Shown one piece after another: positions 43,130-51,700 of a stretch of 64,000 nt of DNA. The stretch covers positions 70,966-134,965 of the forward strand of contig JBFXAJ010000007.1 in NCBI GenBank assembly GCA_050184415.1, read 5' to 3'. How positions within the stretch are numbered: position 1 is the first letter of the stretch; each line of letters begins with the position of its first letter. A program made the translations under genes and the position numbers. This DNA comes from JADLGL01 sp050184415 (GTDB lineage Bacteria; Pseudomonadota; Alphaproteobacteria; Rhizobiales; Kaistiaceae). The notes beneath the pieces were generated by a model that had not been told where the DNA came from, searched no databases, and was given only the letters and a program-made list of their open reading frames with translations.

Positions 43130-43338
43130 TAGCGGCCCGGGACGGCCTTCAGCGTGATGCCGACCGAGTGGCCCTCTTCGGTGAGCGCCGCGGCGATATC
43201 CGCCGTCGAATACCCCGTGCCGCTATGCCGGTCGGAGATTTCCGCAGCCATGATGGCCACGTTGAGCGGCGCCGCTGATCTGCGGTGGCGCATCAGCGTC
43301 CCGGCAATATCGACCGCGAGATCCAGCGGCGTGGACAT
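43129..43338 (-). CDS. Small helical protein
   Basis: A 69-residue protein starting 'MSTPLDLAVDIAG', preceded by GGAGGAG at proper spacing. It contains 'AAPLNVAIMAAEISDRHSGTGYSTADIAAALTEEGHSVGITL', a helical stretch that could be a compact helix-turn-helix. No family is recognised. A palindromic repeat lies directly after its stop. Confidence 0.55.
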   Translation of the reverse strand: MSTPLDLAVDIAGTLMRHRRSAAPLNVAIMAAEISDRHSGTGYSTADIAAALTEEGHSVGITLKAVPGR

Positions 43339-43541
43339 CCCGACTCCTCCACCGGCGCGTTCTTCGATGCCGCCGGGCGTTCTTCTGAAGACTATATTAG
43401 AAAGGACTTTAGGGCTGAAATATGAATGCGATCCTACGCAATCATCGCGTGCGGATTGCATGCAGGTATCGCCACGCGCGACGCGGCCCAGGATTTGTCA
43501 GTAATGCCGGCCGGCATGTTCGACGCCCGACCAATCAGCAT

Positions 43542-44387
43542 TCAATCCCGCAGCAACTCGTTGATGCTGGTCTTGGAGCGCGTCCGCTCATCGACCTTCT
43601 TCACGATCACGCAGCAATAGAGCGACGGGCCGGGCGAGCCGTCCGGCAGCGGCTTGCCCGGGAGGGCGCCCGAGACGACCACCGAATAGGCCGGGACGCG
43701 GCCCATATGGACCTCGCCGGTGGCGCGGTCGATGATCTTGGTCGAGGCGCCGATATAGACGCCCATCGAGAGGACGGAGCCCTGCTCGACGATCACGCCC
43801 TCGGCGACCTCGGCGCGGGCGCCGATGAAGCAGTCGTCCTCGATGATCACCGGACCGGCCTGCAGCGGCTCGAGGACACCGCCGATGCCGGCGCCGCCGG
43901 AGACGTGGACGTTCTTGCCGATCTGGGCGCAGGAGCCGACCGTCGCCCAGCCGTCGATCATCGAGCCGGAGTCGACATAGGCGCCGAGATTGACGAAGGA
44001 CGGCAGGAGCACCGCGCCCGGCGCGATGTAGGCGGAGCGGCGGACGATCGAGCCCGGCGCGGCGCGGAAGCCGGCCGCCGCCCACTCCTTCTCGCCCATC
44101 CCGGCATACTTGGAATCCATCTTGTCGAACCAGGTGCCGCCGCCGGGGCCGCCGGGAATGATGTGGGTCGGCGTCAGGCGGAAATAGAGCAGCACCGCCT
44201 TCTTGAGCCACTGATTGGTGACCCACTTGCCGCTCGACTTGTCGGCGACGCGGACCTTGCCCTCGCCGAGAAGGTCGAGCGCCTTCTCCACCGCGTCGCG
44301 GACGTCGCCGGTCGTCGACGTGTCGATATTGGCGCGATCGTCGAAGGCAGCATCGATGATCGCCTGAAGCGAAGCGTGGTCGGACAT
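43542..44387 (-). CDS. dapD: Tetrahydrodipicolinate N-succinyltransferase
   Basis: A 281-residue hexapeptide-repeat acyltransferase in lysine/diaminopimelate synthesis (succinyl branch). 'VLLYFRLTPTHIIPGGPGGGTWFDK' precedes the left-handed beta-helix ('GAVLLPSFVNLGAYVDSGSMIDGWATVGSCAQIGKNVHVSGGAGIGGVLEP'). The conserved 'CVIVKKVDERTRSKTSINELLR' ends the protein. The start at 44387 fits the family. It is the last gene of the argB-ridA-HAD-dapD group. Confidence 0.97.
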   Translation of the reverse strand: MSDHASLQAIIDAAFDDRANIDTSTTGDVRDAVEKALDLLGEGKVRVADKSSGKWVTNQWLKKAVLLYFRLTPTHIIPGGPGGGTWFDKMDSKYAGMGEKEWAAAGFRAAPGSIVRRSAYIAPGAVLLPSFVNLGAYVDSGSMIDGWATVGSCAQIGKNVHVSGGAGIGGVLEPLQAGPVIIEDDCFIGARAEVAEGVIVEQGSVLSMGVYIGASTKIIDRATGEVHMGRVPAYSVVVSGALPGKPLPDGSPGPSLYCCVIVKKVDERTRSKTSINELLRD

Positions 44388-44450
44388 CTCTCGCGGACTC
44401 TCGTGAAAAGGCGCGGCGACCATAGGCGGAGCACGGCCACAGTCAATTCG

Positions 44451-45188
44451 TCAGCGCGCAACCCTGAAGACCGCCTCGAGAAACCCGGCAAGATCCTCGG
44501 TCAGGAAATCGGCGGCCGGATCTGGACCCTTCTCGAGGTCCCAATTGGCGCGGAACAGTTCGCGGGTGCCCGGCGGCAGGACCAGAACCGAGGTCATCCC
44601 CAGCGCCTGCGGCTCGACCAGGTTCCGCGCGAGGTCCTCGAACATCGCCGTGCGGCGAGGATCGATGCCGGTCTCCGCGATCAGGAGATCGTAGACCGCC
44701 CGGCTCGGCTTGGCCTTCCCGCCGCCGCGCATGAAGTCGAAGATGTCTGCGAAGAGGCCGGTCATCCCAAGCCGGTCCAGCACCCGCTCGGCGTGACGGA
44801 TGGGGCTGTTGGTGAGGATGTAGCGCGGCCCGGGCAGCCGTTCGATCGCGGCCGCGAGACGGGGGTTGGGCTCGATCGAGGAATGGTCGACGTCGTGGAC
44901 GTAGTCGAGATAGGCGTCGGGCGTGATGCCGTGCTCGGTCATCAGTCCGCGCACGGTCGCGCCGTAGCGATTGTAGAGCTGCTCCCGGAGGATCGCGGCC
45001 TCCGCCAATGGCATCTCGAGCGCGCGCGCGATGAACGCCGTCATCCGCTCGTCGTAGAGCGCGGCGAGCGCCGGGGTCGGGGCGTAGAGCGTCTCGTCGA
45101 GGTCGAACACCCAGGCGTCGACGGTCGCGAAGGGGGACAGATCGTCGTCCGGGTCGGTCGCGACGGCCCGGACCGGTTCTGTGGCCAC
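44451..45188 (-). CDS. HAD-family hydrolase, pyrimidine 5'-nucleotidase type
   Basis: A 245-residue HAD phosphatase. Motif I is 'WVFDLDETLYAP' (DxDxT), motif II 'ILTNSP', the Lys of motif III is in 'GKAKPSRAVYD', and motif IV is 'TAMFEDLARNL'. The sequence 'YDYLDYVHDVDHS' matches the pyrimidine 5'-nucleotidase (SDT1/YjjG-like) subgroup common in alphaproteobacteria beside dapD. Start is GTG at 45188, 13 bases after the ridA gene. Confidence 0.88.
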   Translation of the reverse strand: MATEPVRAVATDPDDDLSPFATVDAWVFDLDETLYAPTPALAALYDERMTAFIARALEMPLAEAAILREQLYNRYGATVRGLMTEHGITPDAYLDYVHDVDHSSIEPNPRLAAAIERLPGPRYILTNSPIRHAERVLDRLGMTGLFADIFDFMRGGGKAKPSRAVYDLLIAETGIDPRRTAMFEDLARNLVEPQALGMTSVLVLPPGTRELFRANWDLEKGPDPAADFLTEDLAGFLEAVFRVAR

Positions 45189-45201
45189 GGGGCTGCCGGA
45201 G

Positions 45202-45555
45202 CTACTTCGCGGCGACCGCGGAGATCTCCACGAGCATCCGCGGGTCGGCGAGCTTGGCCTCGACGGTCGTGCGGGCCGGGAGGTCGTGCCCGCCGGTCCA
45301 CGGCTTCCACGCCGCATTCACCTCTTCGCGGGTGCGGATGTCGACGAGGTAGATGTTGACCGAGACGATCCGCGACCGGTCGGTGCCGCACAGGCCGAGC
45401 AGCCGGTCGATCTCGCCGAGGATCTCCTCGGTCTGCCCGGTCACGCCGGCTGCAAGGTTGGACGCGACGATCCCGGCGGTGAAGACGAAGCCATTGGCTT
45501 CGGTGACCTTGGCGTAGATGGCGTTCGGCTCGTGGCGGATGATCTGGCTGGTCAT
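45202..45555 (-). CDS. RidA family enamine/imine deaminase
   Basis: A 117-residue RidA/YjgF protein. The catalytic Arg is in 'PARTTVEAKLADPRMLVEISAVA' (the family's R-x-x-V-x-V...L-V-E-I block). 'GFVFTAGIVASNLAAGVTGQTEEILGEIDRLL' and 'VSVNIYLVDI' are also typical. It hydrolyses reactive enamines/imines formed by PLP enzymes. It lies 27 bases downstream of argB and 13 upstream of the HAD gene. Confidence 0.93.
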   Translation of the reverse strand: MTSQIIRHEPNAIYAKVTEANGFVFTAGIVASNLAAGVTGQTEEILGEIDRLLGLCGTDRSRIVSVNIYLVDIRTREEVNAAWKPWTGGHDLPARTTVEAKLADPRMLVEISAVAAK

Positions 45556-45582
45556 GAGGTTCTCTGAGGCCTTCAGGTGCGT

Positions 45583-46491
45583 CTAGCGGGTGATGAGCGT
45601 GCCCGCGCCGAGCTCGGTGAAGAGCTCGAGGATAACGGCATGGGGCGTCTTGCCGTCGAGGATAACGACGCCTTCGACGCCGCGGTCGAGCGCTTCGATG
45701 CAGGTCTCGACCTTCGGGATCATGCCGCCCGAGATCACGCCCGAGGCGATCAGGTCGCGAGCTTCCCTGACCGTCAGCTGCTTGATGAGCTGCCTGTTGG
45801 CGTCGAGGACGCCGGGGACGTCCGTCAGGAAGAGGAGCCGGGCGGCGTTGAGTGCGCCGGCGATGGCGCCGGCAAAGGTGTCGGCATTGATGTTGTAGGT
45901 CTCGCCGTCGGGTCCCGGCGCGACCGGGGCTATGACGGGAATCAGCCCCGCCTTCGACACCATGTCGATCACCTCGCGATTGACCACGTCCGGCTCGCCG
46001 ACGAAGCCGAGATCGATGGCGCGCTCGATGGCCGAATCCGGATCCGGCTCGGTCCGCGACAGCTTGCGGGCGACGACCATGTGCCCGTCCTTCCCGCAGA
46101 GACCGACGGCCTTGCCGCCCTCCTCGTTGATGGTCATCACGATCTCCTTGTTGATCGTGCCCGCAAGGACCATCTCGACGACTTCGACGGTCCGCTTGTC
46201 AGTGACCCGAAGGCCGCCGCGGAACTCGCTCTTGATGCCGAGCTGATCGAGCATCCGGCCGATCTGCGGGCCGCCGCCATGGACGACGACCGGGTAGCAG
46301 CCGGACAGCTCGAGGAGCGTGATGTCCTGCGCGAAATCCTTGGTGAGCGCCTCATTGCCCATCGCCGAGCCGCCATACTTCACGACGACGATCTTCCCGT
46401 CATAGCGCAGCATGTAGGGGAGCGCGGTCGAGATGATCCGCGCCCGCGCGACGAAATCGGCGTCGGCCTCTGAGGTCGGCTGCCCGGTCAT
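45583..46491 (-). CDS. argB: Acetylglutamate kinase
   Basis: A 302-residue amino-acid kinase catalysing the second step of arginine synthesis. 'IVVVKYGGSAMG' is the phosphate-binding block, followed by 'PVVVHGGGPQIGRML', 'NKEIVMTINEEGGKAVGLCGKDG' (arginine/N-acetylglutamate region), and 'GMIPKVETCIEAL' with 'TLIT'. The length is normal. It is the first gene of the argB-ridA-HAD-dapD run; the other arg genes in the window are argD and argF about 12 kb away. Confidence 0.97.
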   Translation of the reverse strand: MTGQPTSEADADFVARARIISTALPYMLRYDGKIVVVKYGGSAMGNEALTKDFAQDITLLELSGCYPVVVHGGGPQIGRMLDQLGIKSEFRGGLRVTDKRTVEVVEMVLAGTINKEIVMTINEEGGKAVGLCGKDGHMVVARKLSRTEPDPDSAIERAIDLGFVGEPDVVNREVIDMVSKAGLIPVIAPVAPGPDGETYNINADTFAGAIAGALNAARLLFLTDVPGVLDANRQLIKQLTVREARDLIASGVISGGMIPKVETCIEALDRGVEGVVILDGKTPHAVILELFTELGAGTLITR

Positions 46492-46616
46492 GGAGTACGT
46501 CTCGGCTCTTGGGCGGGGCCGCCTCTATAGCCGCTTTCGCCGTCATCGACAAACCGCGCCGCCGGCAGGCGAATGGCCACGCGGAGGCAGCTCCACCGAT
46601 GATCCGCGCGGGCCTG

Positions 46617-47435
46617 CTAGCTGTGCGAAAGGCTCGCCACGAACCGCTCCAGGATGGGGTTGAACGCGGCCGGCTGGCTGAGGAAAGCGGCGTGGCCGGC
46701 GGCGGGAATCTCGAAGCACCGGCCCTCCCAAAGCGTTGGGTAGGCGAGGCTCGCGACGTAATCGACATTGACGATCGGATCGTCCGCCCCGTTGACCACG
46801 GCGATCGGCTTCGTCGCGGTCTCGGCAAGGACGCGCTGGTCGTAGGGGCCGTCGAAGGCCGTCTCGAGGACCAGCCGGCGCGCCCTGCCGTCGGCGCGTC
46901 GTGCGGCTGCCACCAGCTCTGGGGTGACGGCCGTGCCATAGAGCGCCTCGGCGAAGCTTCTGGCCTCCTCGGCCGTGAAGACCTCCTTGGCGATCAAGGC
47001 GACGGCGTGGTGCTGACGGTACGCGGCGAACACGGCCTCGGGCGTCGGATGGACCGGGGCCGTGGCTGCGATCATGAGGCCCGCGAGTCCATCGAAGCGC
47101 GGCAGGAGCTCGAGGGCGACGTGGCCGCCCAGCGACCAGCCGAAGACCGCAGCTTGCGAAACGCCGAGAGCGGCCAGCACCTCCATGACCGATCCGGCAT
47201 AGCCGGCCATGTTGTAGGTCCGGGCCGGGTCGCGCGCGTCGTCCGAGGCGCCGCAGCCGGGGAAGTCGATCGCGATCAGCCGGCGCCGGGCCCGCAACGG
47301 CCCTTCGAGCTGATGGACGAAGACCTCCTTGCAGCTCGAATTGCCGTGCAGGAAGAGGAGCGGCAAGCCCGGTCCCTCGACGTCGAGGACGGCCACCTCG
47401 CCGTGGCTCGTCGAAATCGGGCCTGGTCCCGGCAT
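46617..47435 (-). CDS. Alpha/beta hydrolase
   Basis: A 272-residue protein of the alpha/beta hydrolase fold. The oxyanion region is 'LLFLHGNSSCKEVF', the nucleophile elbow is 'GWSLGGHV' (Ser about 101), the Asp is in 'VNGADDPIVNV' and the His in 'AAGHAAFLSQP'. A catalytic triad is therefore visible. Close relatives act on esters, lactones or C-C bonds. The start at 47435 was chosen because the fold begins 10 residues later; the upstream frame is arginine-rich. The substrate is unknown. Confidence 0.88.
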   Translation of the reverse strand: MPGPGPISTSHGEVAVLDVEGPGLPLLFLHGNSSCKEVFVHQLEGPLRARRRLIAIDFPGCGASDDARDPARTYNMAGYAGSVMEVLAALGVSQAAVFGWSLGGHVALELLPRFDGLAGLMIAATAPVHPTPEAVFAAYRQHHAVALIAKEVFTAEEARSFAEALYGTAVTPELVAAARRADGRARRLVLETAFDGPYDQRVLAETATKPIAVVNGADDPIVNVDYVASLAYPTLWEGRCFEIPAAGHAAFLSQPAAFNPILERFVASLSHS

Positions 47436-47928
47436 CGCTCCCTCAGATGGCGGCGAGAAACGCCGACGGGTGCCCGACGCCGGGCACCCTGCGACAATGA
47501 GAGCCGCCCGCCTGGCCGCCTCCCGCCGGGCAGTTCCGTTCGGAGCGCGGACGGTCCGTTTGACCAGCCACGGCCCCTTGTTCACGCGAGGACGATGCGA
47601 CGCTGCACGCTTGAGGAGACGGCGCGCCCGGCCTCGACGCCCTCCCCGGCCGCCTCGCCCTTCCCCGCCGCAGCGTTCCGGCGCACCAACTCGGCCCGCC
47701 GCAACCCCCTTCTGCAGACCGAGCCTTCCAGGCTGTCAAATCCCGGCGCAAACCCGACACGCGGCGGCAATGGAGAGCCGCAACCGATCCGGATCAACGC
47801 CGGGTTGTGATCTGGACGATCGTCACGATACGACAGGTTCGCCGCATTTTCGAGGGCCGAAATGGACAGAAGCGTATGTCTGTCCAGCGCCCGGTCGCCC
47901 GCCGCAATCTTGCGCGTCGCGAAATGCA
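47436..47928. other. Intergenic region without a supported gene
   Basis: About 490 bases between the hydrolase start and the terminator of the cytochrome gene. It holds a perfect 9-bp palindrome GGGTGCCCG-ACGC-CGGGCACCC at 47468-47489, 33 bases upstream of the hydrolase ATG, with no U-run. No protein-like reading frame was found. Confidence 0.5.
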
Positions 47929-47957
47929 GGGAGGCCGGCTTCATCGGCCGGCCTCCC
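47929..47957 (-). terminator. Intrinsic terminator-like hairpin of the cytochrome gene
   Basis: GGGAGGCCGGC, loop of seven, GCCGGCCTCCC: a perfect 11-bp stem just downstream of the stop at 47980. The U-tract is weak (TGCATTT). Confidence 0.6.
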
Positions 47958-47979
47958 GCTGTCTTTAGTTGCAGATCGG

Positions 47980-48972
47980 CTATTCCGCGGGGCCTGCGCC
48001 GCGTGCCTGCTGCACCTGATCGGGCGTGATGGGCCCATAGGCATTGCCCCACGAATTGCGCACATAGGTCGCAATCGCGGCGATGTCTTCGTTCGAAAGG
48101 CGATCGAAGGGCGGCATCCCGTGCTCCGGGCTGCCGACCAGGATCTGATTGACGATCCCGCCGACCGTGCCGACGATCGGCGACCCGACAAGCCGATCGC
48201 CGGCCCCGCCCTCGCCCTGCGCGCCGTGACAGGCTTGGCAGTTGCGCTGATAGAGCGGGGCGCCTGCCGTCATCACCGCCGGGTCCACCGCCGCGGCATC
48301 GGCCCCGGCCGCCGGGCCGGGAGTGGGGGTAGGAGCGGGGGCGGGGGTTGGAGCCGGCGCCGGGGTAGGTGTCGGCGCCGGAGCGGGAGCGGGCGCCGGG
48401 GAAGGAGTCGGAGCGGGTGCCGGAGTAGGTGTCGGCGCGGGAGCCGGTGCGGGCTCGGGTGTCGGCGCCGGGATCGGTGTGGGATCTGGCGCCGGGGCGG
48501 GGGCTGGAGCCGGAGTTGGCATCGGCGCCGGAGCTGGTTCCGGTGCGGGTGCCGGACCGTCGGGCGCCGGCAGGACGATCGTCAGGTTCTGGTCCGCAAG
48601 CGTCTGGTAGGCCGGGGCGGCGTCGAGCTGCTCGCGCCTGACGTCGACCGCGATCACAAGCTCGCCATTCTCGTCGAGCGTGAAATCGAGGTCGATCGGC
48701 AGCGCGACGTTCTTCTCGCCGACGCCGAGGAACCCGCCGACGCCGACGACGATCGCCCGGAGCTCGCCATCGACCGAAAACACGAGGTTGTTGATCGCGC
48801 CAACGGCCTCGCCGTCGAGATTTTCGATCGCATGGCCGATCAGGTCCGTGGCCAGGAATTCATCGGTTGCCTGGAGGTCGATGACGGCAACCGGCTCCTG
48901 CGCCGCGCTGGGAGACAGCGCCGTGCCGGAAAGCAGAAGGGCCGCCCCAAGGGCAGCCACAGAGCGGTTCAT
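47980..48972 (-). CDS. PRC-barrel domain fused to c-type cytochrome (paralogue A)
   Basis: A 330-residue exported protein. Residues 1-25 form a signal peptide ('ALLLSGTALSPSAAQ'). Residues about 35-125 form a PRC-barrel-like domain ('FLATDLIGHAIENLDGEAVGAINNLVFSVDGELRAIVVGVGGFLGVGEKNVALPI'). An Ala/Pro linker of about 100 residues (repeated APTPAP units) follows. The C-terminal class I cytochrome c has the haem motif CQACH in 'NCQACHGAQGEGGAG' and the axial Met in 'GMPPFDRLSNEDIAAIATYVRNSWGN'. The cytochrome part resembles that of periplasmic alcohol dehydrogenase complexes. The domain pairing is unusual. Paralogue B follows on the same strand but behind its own terminator. Confidence 0.88.
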   Translation of the reverse strand: MNRSVAALGAALLLSGTALSPSAAQEPVAVIDLQATDEFLATDLIGHAIENLDGEAVGAINNLVFSVDGELRAIVVGVGGFLGVGEKNVALPIDLDFTLDENGELVIAVDVRREQLDAAPAYQTLADQNLTIVLPAPDGPAPAPEPAPAPMPTPAPAPAPAPDPTPIPAPTPEPAPAPAPTPTPAPAPTPSPAPAPAPAPTPTPAPAPTPAPAPTPTPGPAAGADAAAVDPAVMTAGAPLYQRNCQACHGAQGEGGAGDRLVGSPIVGTVGGIVNQILVGSPEHGMPPFDRLSNEDIAAIATYVRNSWGNAYGPITPDQVQQARGAGPAE

Positions 48973-49100
48973 GATGGTTCTCCGTATTGCAGTGCGGGGG
49001 CTCGTCCGAAGGCTGGCTCGATCGACCAACGCCCGAAGCCTGAATAGGTTGTGTGACAGGGCGTCGTCACTGACGCACCACCCCGTCCGGGTGACCTGCG

Positions 49101-49141
49101 CAAAACAAAAGGGTCCGCGCCGGGTCTCCCCGGCGCGGACC
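49101..49141 (-). terminator. Intrinsic terminator of paralogue B
   Basis: GGTCCGCGCCGGG, loop TCTC or its complement, CCCGGCGCGGACC: a 13-bp stem at 49112-49141, followed on the minus strand by CTTTTGTTTTG (49101-49111). It lies between the stop of paralogue B (49159) and the start of paralogue A. Confidence 0.85.
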
Positions 49142-49158
49142 TCTGAAAATGCGTTCCC

Positions 49159-50271
49159 TTAGCGGACGGCGGCGACGTCGGCCGGCGTCATGGGACCGAA
49201 GGCATTGCCCCAAGAGTTGCGGATGTAGGTTCCGATCGCGGCGATCTGTTCGTCGCTCAGCTGCCCGAACGCCGGCATATAGGCCCCGCCATGGACGATC
49301 TGGGTCGCGACCGAACCGGTCGCGCTGAGCCGCGAGTAGCCGGCGAGCGCAGGGCCAGCCCCGCCTTCGCCATTGGCGCCGTGGCAGGCCTGGCAGTTGG
49401 ACCGGTAGAGCGGGCCACCCTGGCGCACGAGGGCGTCGACATCGACGGCCGCGGCGGCGGCAGGCTCGGCAGCCCCAGCCGCCGGAGCGGCCGCACCGGC
49501 ACCTGCGGGAGCCGCAGCACCGCCCGCGGGAGCACCACCCGCCGGGGCAGCTGCGCCACCACCTGCGGGCGCTGCGGCGCCACCAGCCGGAGCGGCGGGC
49601 TCGGGGGCCGGAGCAGGCGCTGGCGCCGGCTCAGGAGCGGCCGCCGGGGCCGGGGCCGGTTCAGGCGCGGGAGCCGGTGCCGGAGCCGCCGGTTCAGGAG
49701 CGGGCGCTGGAGCGGGCTCAGGGGCTGGAGCCGGAGCTGGTTCGGGCGCCGGGGCCGGAGCAGGCTCAGGGGCCGGAGCCGGGGCTGGTTCGGGGGCCGG
49801 AGCCGGCGCGGGCTCGGGGGCCGGGGCGGGAACGGGCTCGGGAGCAGGCGCCGGTTCGGCCGGGGCGAATTCGACCACGAGATCCTGGTCGGCAAGCGTC
49901 TGGTACGCCTCGGCCGCGTCGAGCTGCTCGCGCGTGATGTCGGCCACGACGCGGATCTCGTCATTCTCGTCGAGACCGATGTCCAGCGCATCGATTGCGA
50001 TTGCGACGTTCTTCTCGCCGATGCCGAGGAAGCCGCCTACGCCGACAATGACGGCGCGGAGCTCGCCTTCCACCGAGAAGATGAGGTTGTTGATCGCGCC
50101 GACGGACTCGTCCTCGAGGTTGTAGATCGGATGGCCGATCAGATCGGTTGCCAGGAGCTCATCGGTCGCCTGGACATCGACGATGGTCACGGCGTCCTGA
50201 GCCGCGACCGGGGTCAAGCTGGTGGTGGTGAGCAGGAGAGCTACGCCCAGAGCAGCCGCAATGCGCTTCAT
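49159..50271 (-). CDS. PRC-barrel domain fused to c-type cytochrome (paralogue B)
   Basis: A 370-residue exported protein with the same layout as paralogue A: signal peptide (1-24, 'LLLTTTSLTPVAAQ'), PRC-barrel-like domain ('LLATDLIGHPIYNLEDESVGAINNLIFSVEGELRAVIVGVGGFLGIGEKNVAIAI'), a longer Ala/Pro/Glu linker built from APEP units plus an APAGG tract, and a C-terminal cytochrome c with CQACH ('NCQACHGANGEGGAG') and a Met ligand in 'MPAFGQLSDEQIAAIGTYIRNSWGN'. The two mature cores are clearly homologous while the linkers differ in length and repeat unit, so the tandem pair arose by duplication. The start at 50271 is chosen for the signal peptide. Confidence 0.88.
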   Translation of the reverse strand: MKRIAAALGVALLLTTTSLTPVAAQDAVTIVDVQATDELLATDLIGHPIYNLEDESVGAINNLIFSVEGELRAVIVGVGGFLGIGEKNVAIAIDALDIGLDENDEIRVVADITREQLDAAEAYQTLADQDLVVEFAPAEPAPAPEPVPAPAPEPAPAPAPEPAPAPAPEPAPAPAPEPAPAPAPEPAPAPAPEPAAPAPAPAPEPAPAPAAAPEPAPAPAPAPEPAAPAGGAAAPAGGGAAAPAGGAPAGGAAAPAGAGAAAPAAGAAEPAAAAAVDVDALVRQGGPLYRSNCQACHGANGEGGAGPALAGYSRLSATGSVATQIVHGGAYMPAFGQLSDEQIAAIGTYIRNSWGNAFGPMTPADVAAVR

Positions 50272-50448
50272 GATCAATCTCCACTTTGAATAACGGTGCG
50301 CGCGCCGGTGGCCCAACGCGCCGCAATGATCGCAGTTCCAAAAAAAGCACCCCTTCTGGCGCGCTCCGCCAAGTGTCGCGCCCGAAGCCCGGCAAAATGA
50401 TGACTTCACGCGGCCGGGCCAGCGATTGCCCGCGCTGGCCGCGATCCG

Positions 50449-50919
50449 TCAGAGGCTGTTGATCCGGAGCGTCGAGCTCTGGATGCCGCCGGCATAAGTG
50501 CCGACCCATACGGCGTAGCGGCCGCTGGTCGGGCCGTTGACCTGGATATAGGGGTTGAGGTTGCCGCCGCTGTCGTCGTCGCACAGCCACCGTCCGTTCG
50601 GATCGTAGACGACGAGCGTGGTGTCGGCGTTGGCGTTGACGCGGAAGGTCAGCGGCAGAAGGCCCGCGAGGGTGCTGAAATTGACCACGAAATCGGGCGA
50701 CGAGGCGATGTAGCCCCGGCAGTTCCCGCCGAGGACGCTAGCATTGATGCTGCCGCCCGCAGTGATGGAGACGGTGTGGAGCTGCCCCGGATTGACCGAT
50801 ACGGAGCCGAAGGCCGGCGCCGCGCCGGGATTTGGAAAGCTCGGAACCGTACCGCCGTCGACGACACATCCCGCGAGAAGCGTGGCAGCCGCCGCGATGG
50901 CCAGACCCTGCTTGAACAT
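50449..50919 (-). CDS. Lipoprotein with PPC-like domain
   Basis: A 156-residue lipoprotein. The signal peptide ends in a lipobox (LLAGC, Cys about 17). The C-terminal part 'FRVNANADTTLVVYDPNGRWLCDDDSGGNLNPYIQVNGPTSGRYAVWVGTYAGG' resembles the bacterial pre-peptidase C-terminal (PPC) beta-sandwich, a binding or secretion module usually found on proteases. No protease is attached. The start at 50919 gives a proper lipoprotein leader. Confidence 0.8.
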   Translation of the reverse strand: MFKQGLAIAAAATLLAGCVVDGGTVPSFPNPGAAPAFGSVSVNPGQLHTVSITAGGSINASVLGGNCRGYIASSPDFVVNFSTLAGLLPLTFRVNANADTTLVVYDPNGRWLCDDDSGGNLNPYIQVNGPTSGRYAVWVGTYAGGIQSSTLRINSL

Positions 50920-51133
50920 TCGATACCCCCTGGAAAAAATGGGATTGGGCAGGCCGCAGGTCAGGTGAGCGTCAACGAGGAATTGTGCCCCTGTCGTGCC
51001 GAGAAAAATCGAGGATTGCAGCAATATGGTTCGTGAGCCCGCAGCCTTGCCGCCGACGATAAGAGCGCCTTAATCGGAGCGTCAAGCGACACCCCGGCTC
51101 TCACGGGCACTGGCGCCCCCGTCCTCGGTTCGC

Positions 51134-51162
51134 CTTGTGCCGGGCCTTCGTGCAACCCATAT
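51134..51162 (+). promoter_or_regulatory. RpoH (sigma-32)-like promoter of hsp20
   Basis: CTTG at 51134-51137, an 18-base spacer, then CCCATAT at 51156-51162, fitting the alphaproteobacterial heat-shock pattern. It leaves a leader of about 76 bases before the hsp20 ATG. The leader shows no obvious ROSE-type pairing. Confidence 0.5.
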
Positions 51163-51245
51163 GCTGCGGCAACGGGTGGTGCCGGATGCCGCGAGCGGGT
51201 CCGGGGTCCACGCAAGGTCGCTGAACAAGGGCTTTCCGTCGCGCT

Positions 51246-51668
51246 ATGAGTGCGTTCTCAAATACCCTCCTGCTCGGCCTTGATGACATCGAGCGCGTCC
51301 TGGGCCAGGTCGCCCGCAAGGGCGGCGACGGCTACCCTCCGTACGACATCGAGCGCTTTCCGAAATCCGAGGATCGGGACGAAGTCCTCCGGATCACGTT
51401 TGCAGTCGCCGGCTTTCGGGCCGAGGATCTGGACGTGACGGCGGTGGATAACCAGCTTGTGATCCGCGGACGGCAGGTCGAAGAGCCCGCGCGGACGTAT
51501 CTCCATAGAGGGATCGCCGCCCGGCGTTTTCAGAAGACCTTCGTTCTCGCGGAAGGCATGAAGGTGCTGGGAGCCGATCTCAGGAATGGGCTGTTGTCCA
51601 TCGACATCGCCCGTCCCGTCGGAGCGCGGGCTGCGCGCACCGTCACCATCAACGGGTCCGCCAGTTAG
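51246..51668 (+). CDS. Small heat-shock protein Hsp20 (IbpA type)
   Basis: A 140-residue alpha-crystallin-domain chaperone. 'YPPYDIERFPKSEDRDEVLRITFAVAGFRAEDLDVTAVDNQLVIRGRQ' starts the domain, and the 'FQKTFVLAEGMKVLGADLRNGLLSIDI' block ends it. The C-terminal IxI-type contact motif is not conserved in the usual place. It binds unfolding proteins in heat stress. A DUF1150 gene follows 32 bases downstream, as in many alphaproteobacteria. Confidence 0.93.
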   Translation: MSAFSNTLLLGLDDIERVLGQVARKGGDGYPPYDIERFPKSEDRDEVLRITFAVAGFRAEDLDVTAVDNQLVIRGRQVEEPARTYLHRGIAARRFQKTFVLAEGMKVLGADLRNGLLSIDIARPVGARAARTVTINGSAS

Positions 51669-51700
51669 GCCCCGTCGCGTACCAGTAGGAGGTACCAGTC

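Noticed and set aside
47468..47489. Perfect 9-bp palindrome as a terminator
   Set aside because: No U-run on either strand and it lies upstream of, not after, a gene; at most an operator.
48320..48560. Tandem GC-rich repeats that look like a minisatellite or CRISPR-like array
   Set aside because: They encode the Ala/Pro linker of the cytochrome protein in frame; units are short, irregular and without spacers. The same holds for 49600-49860.
51163..51245. ROSE-type RNA thermometer before hsp20
   Set aside because: The leader lacks the short anti-Shine-Dalgarno hairpin typical of ROSE; only the promoter is supported.
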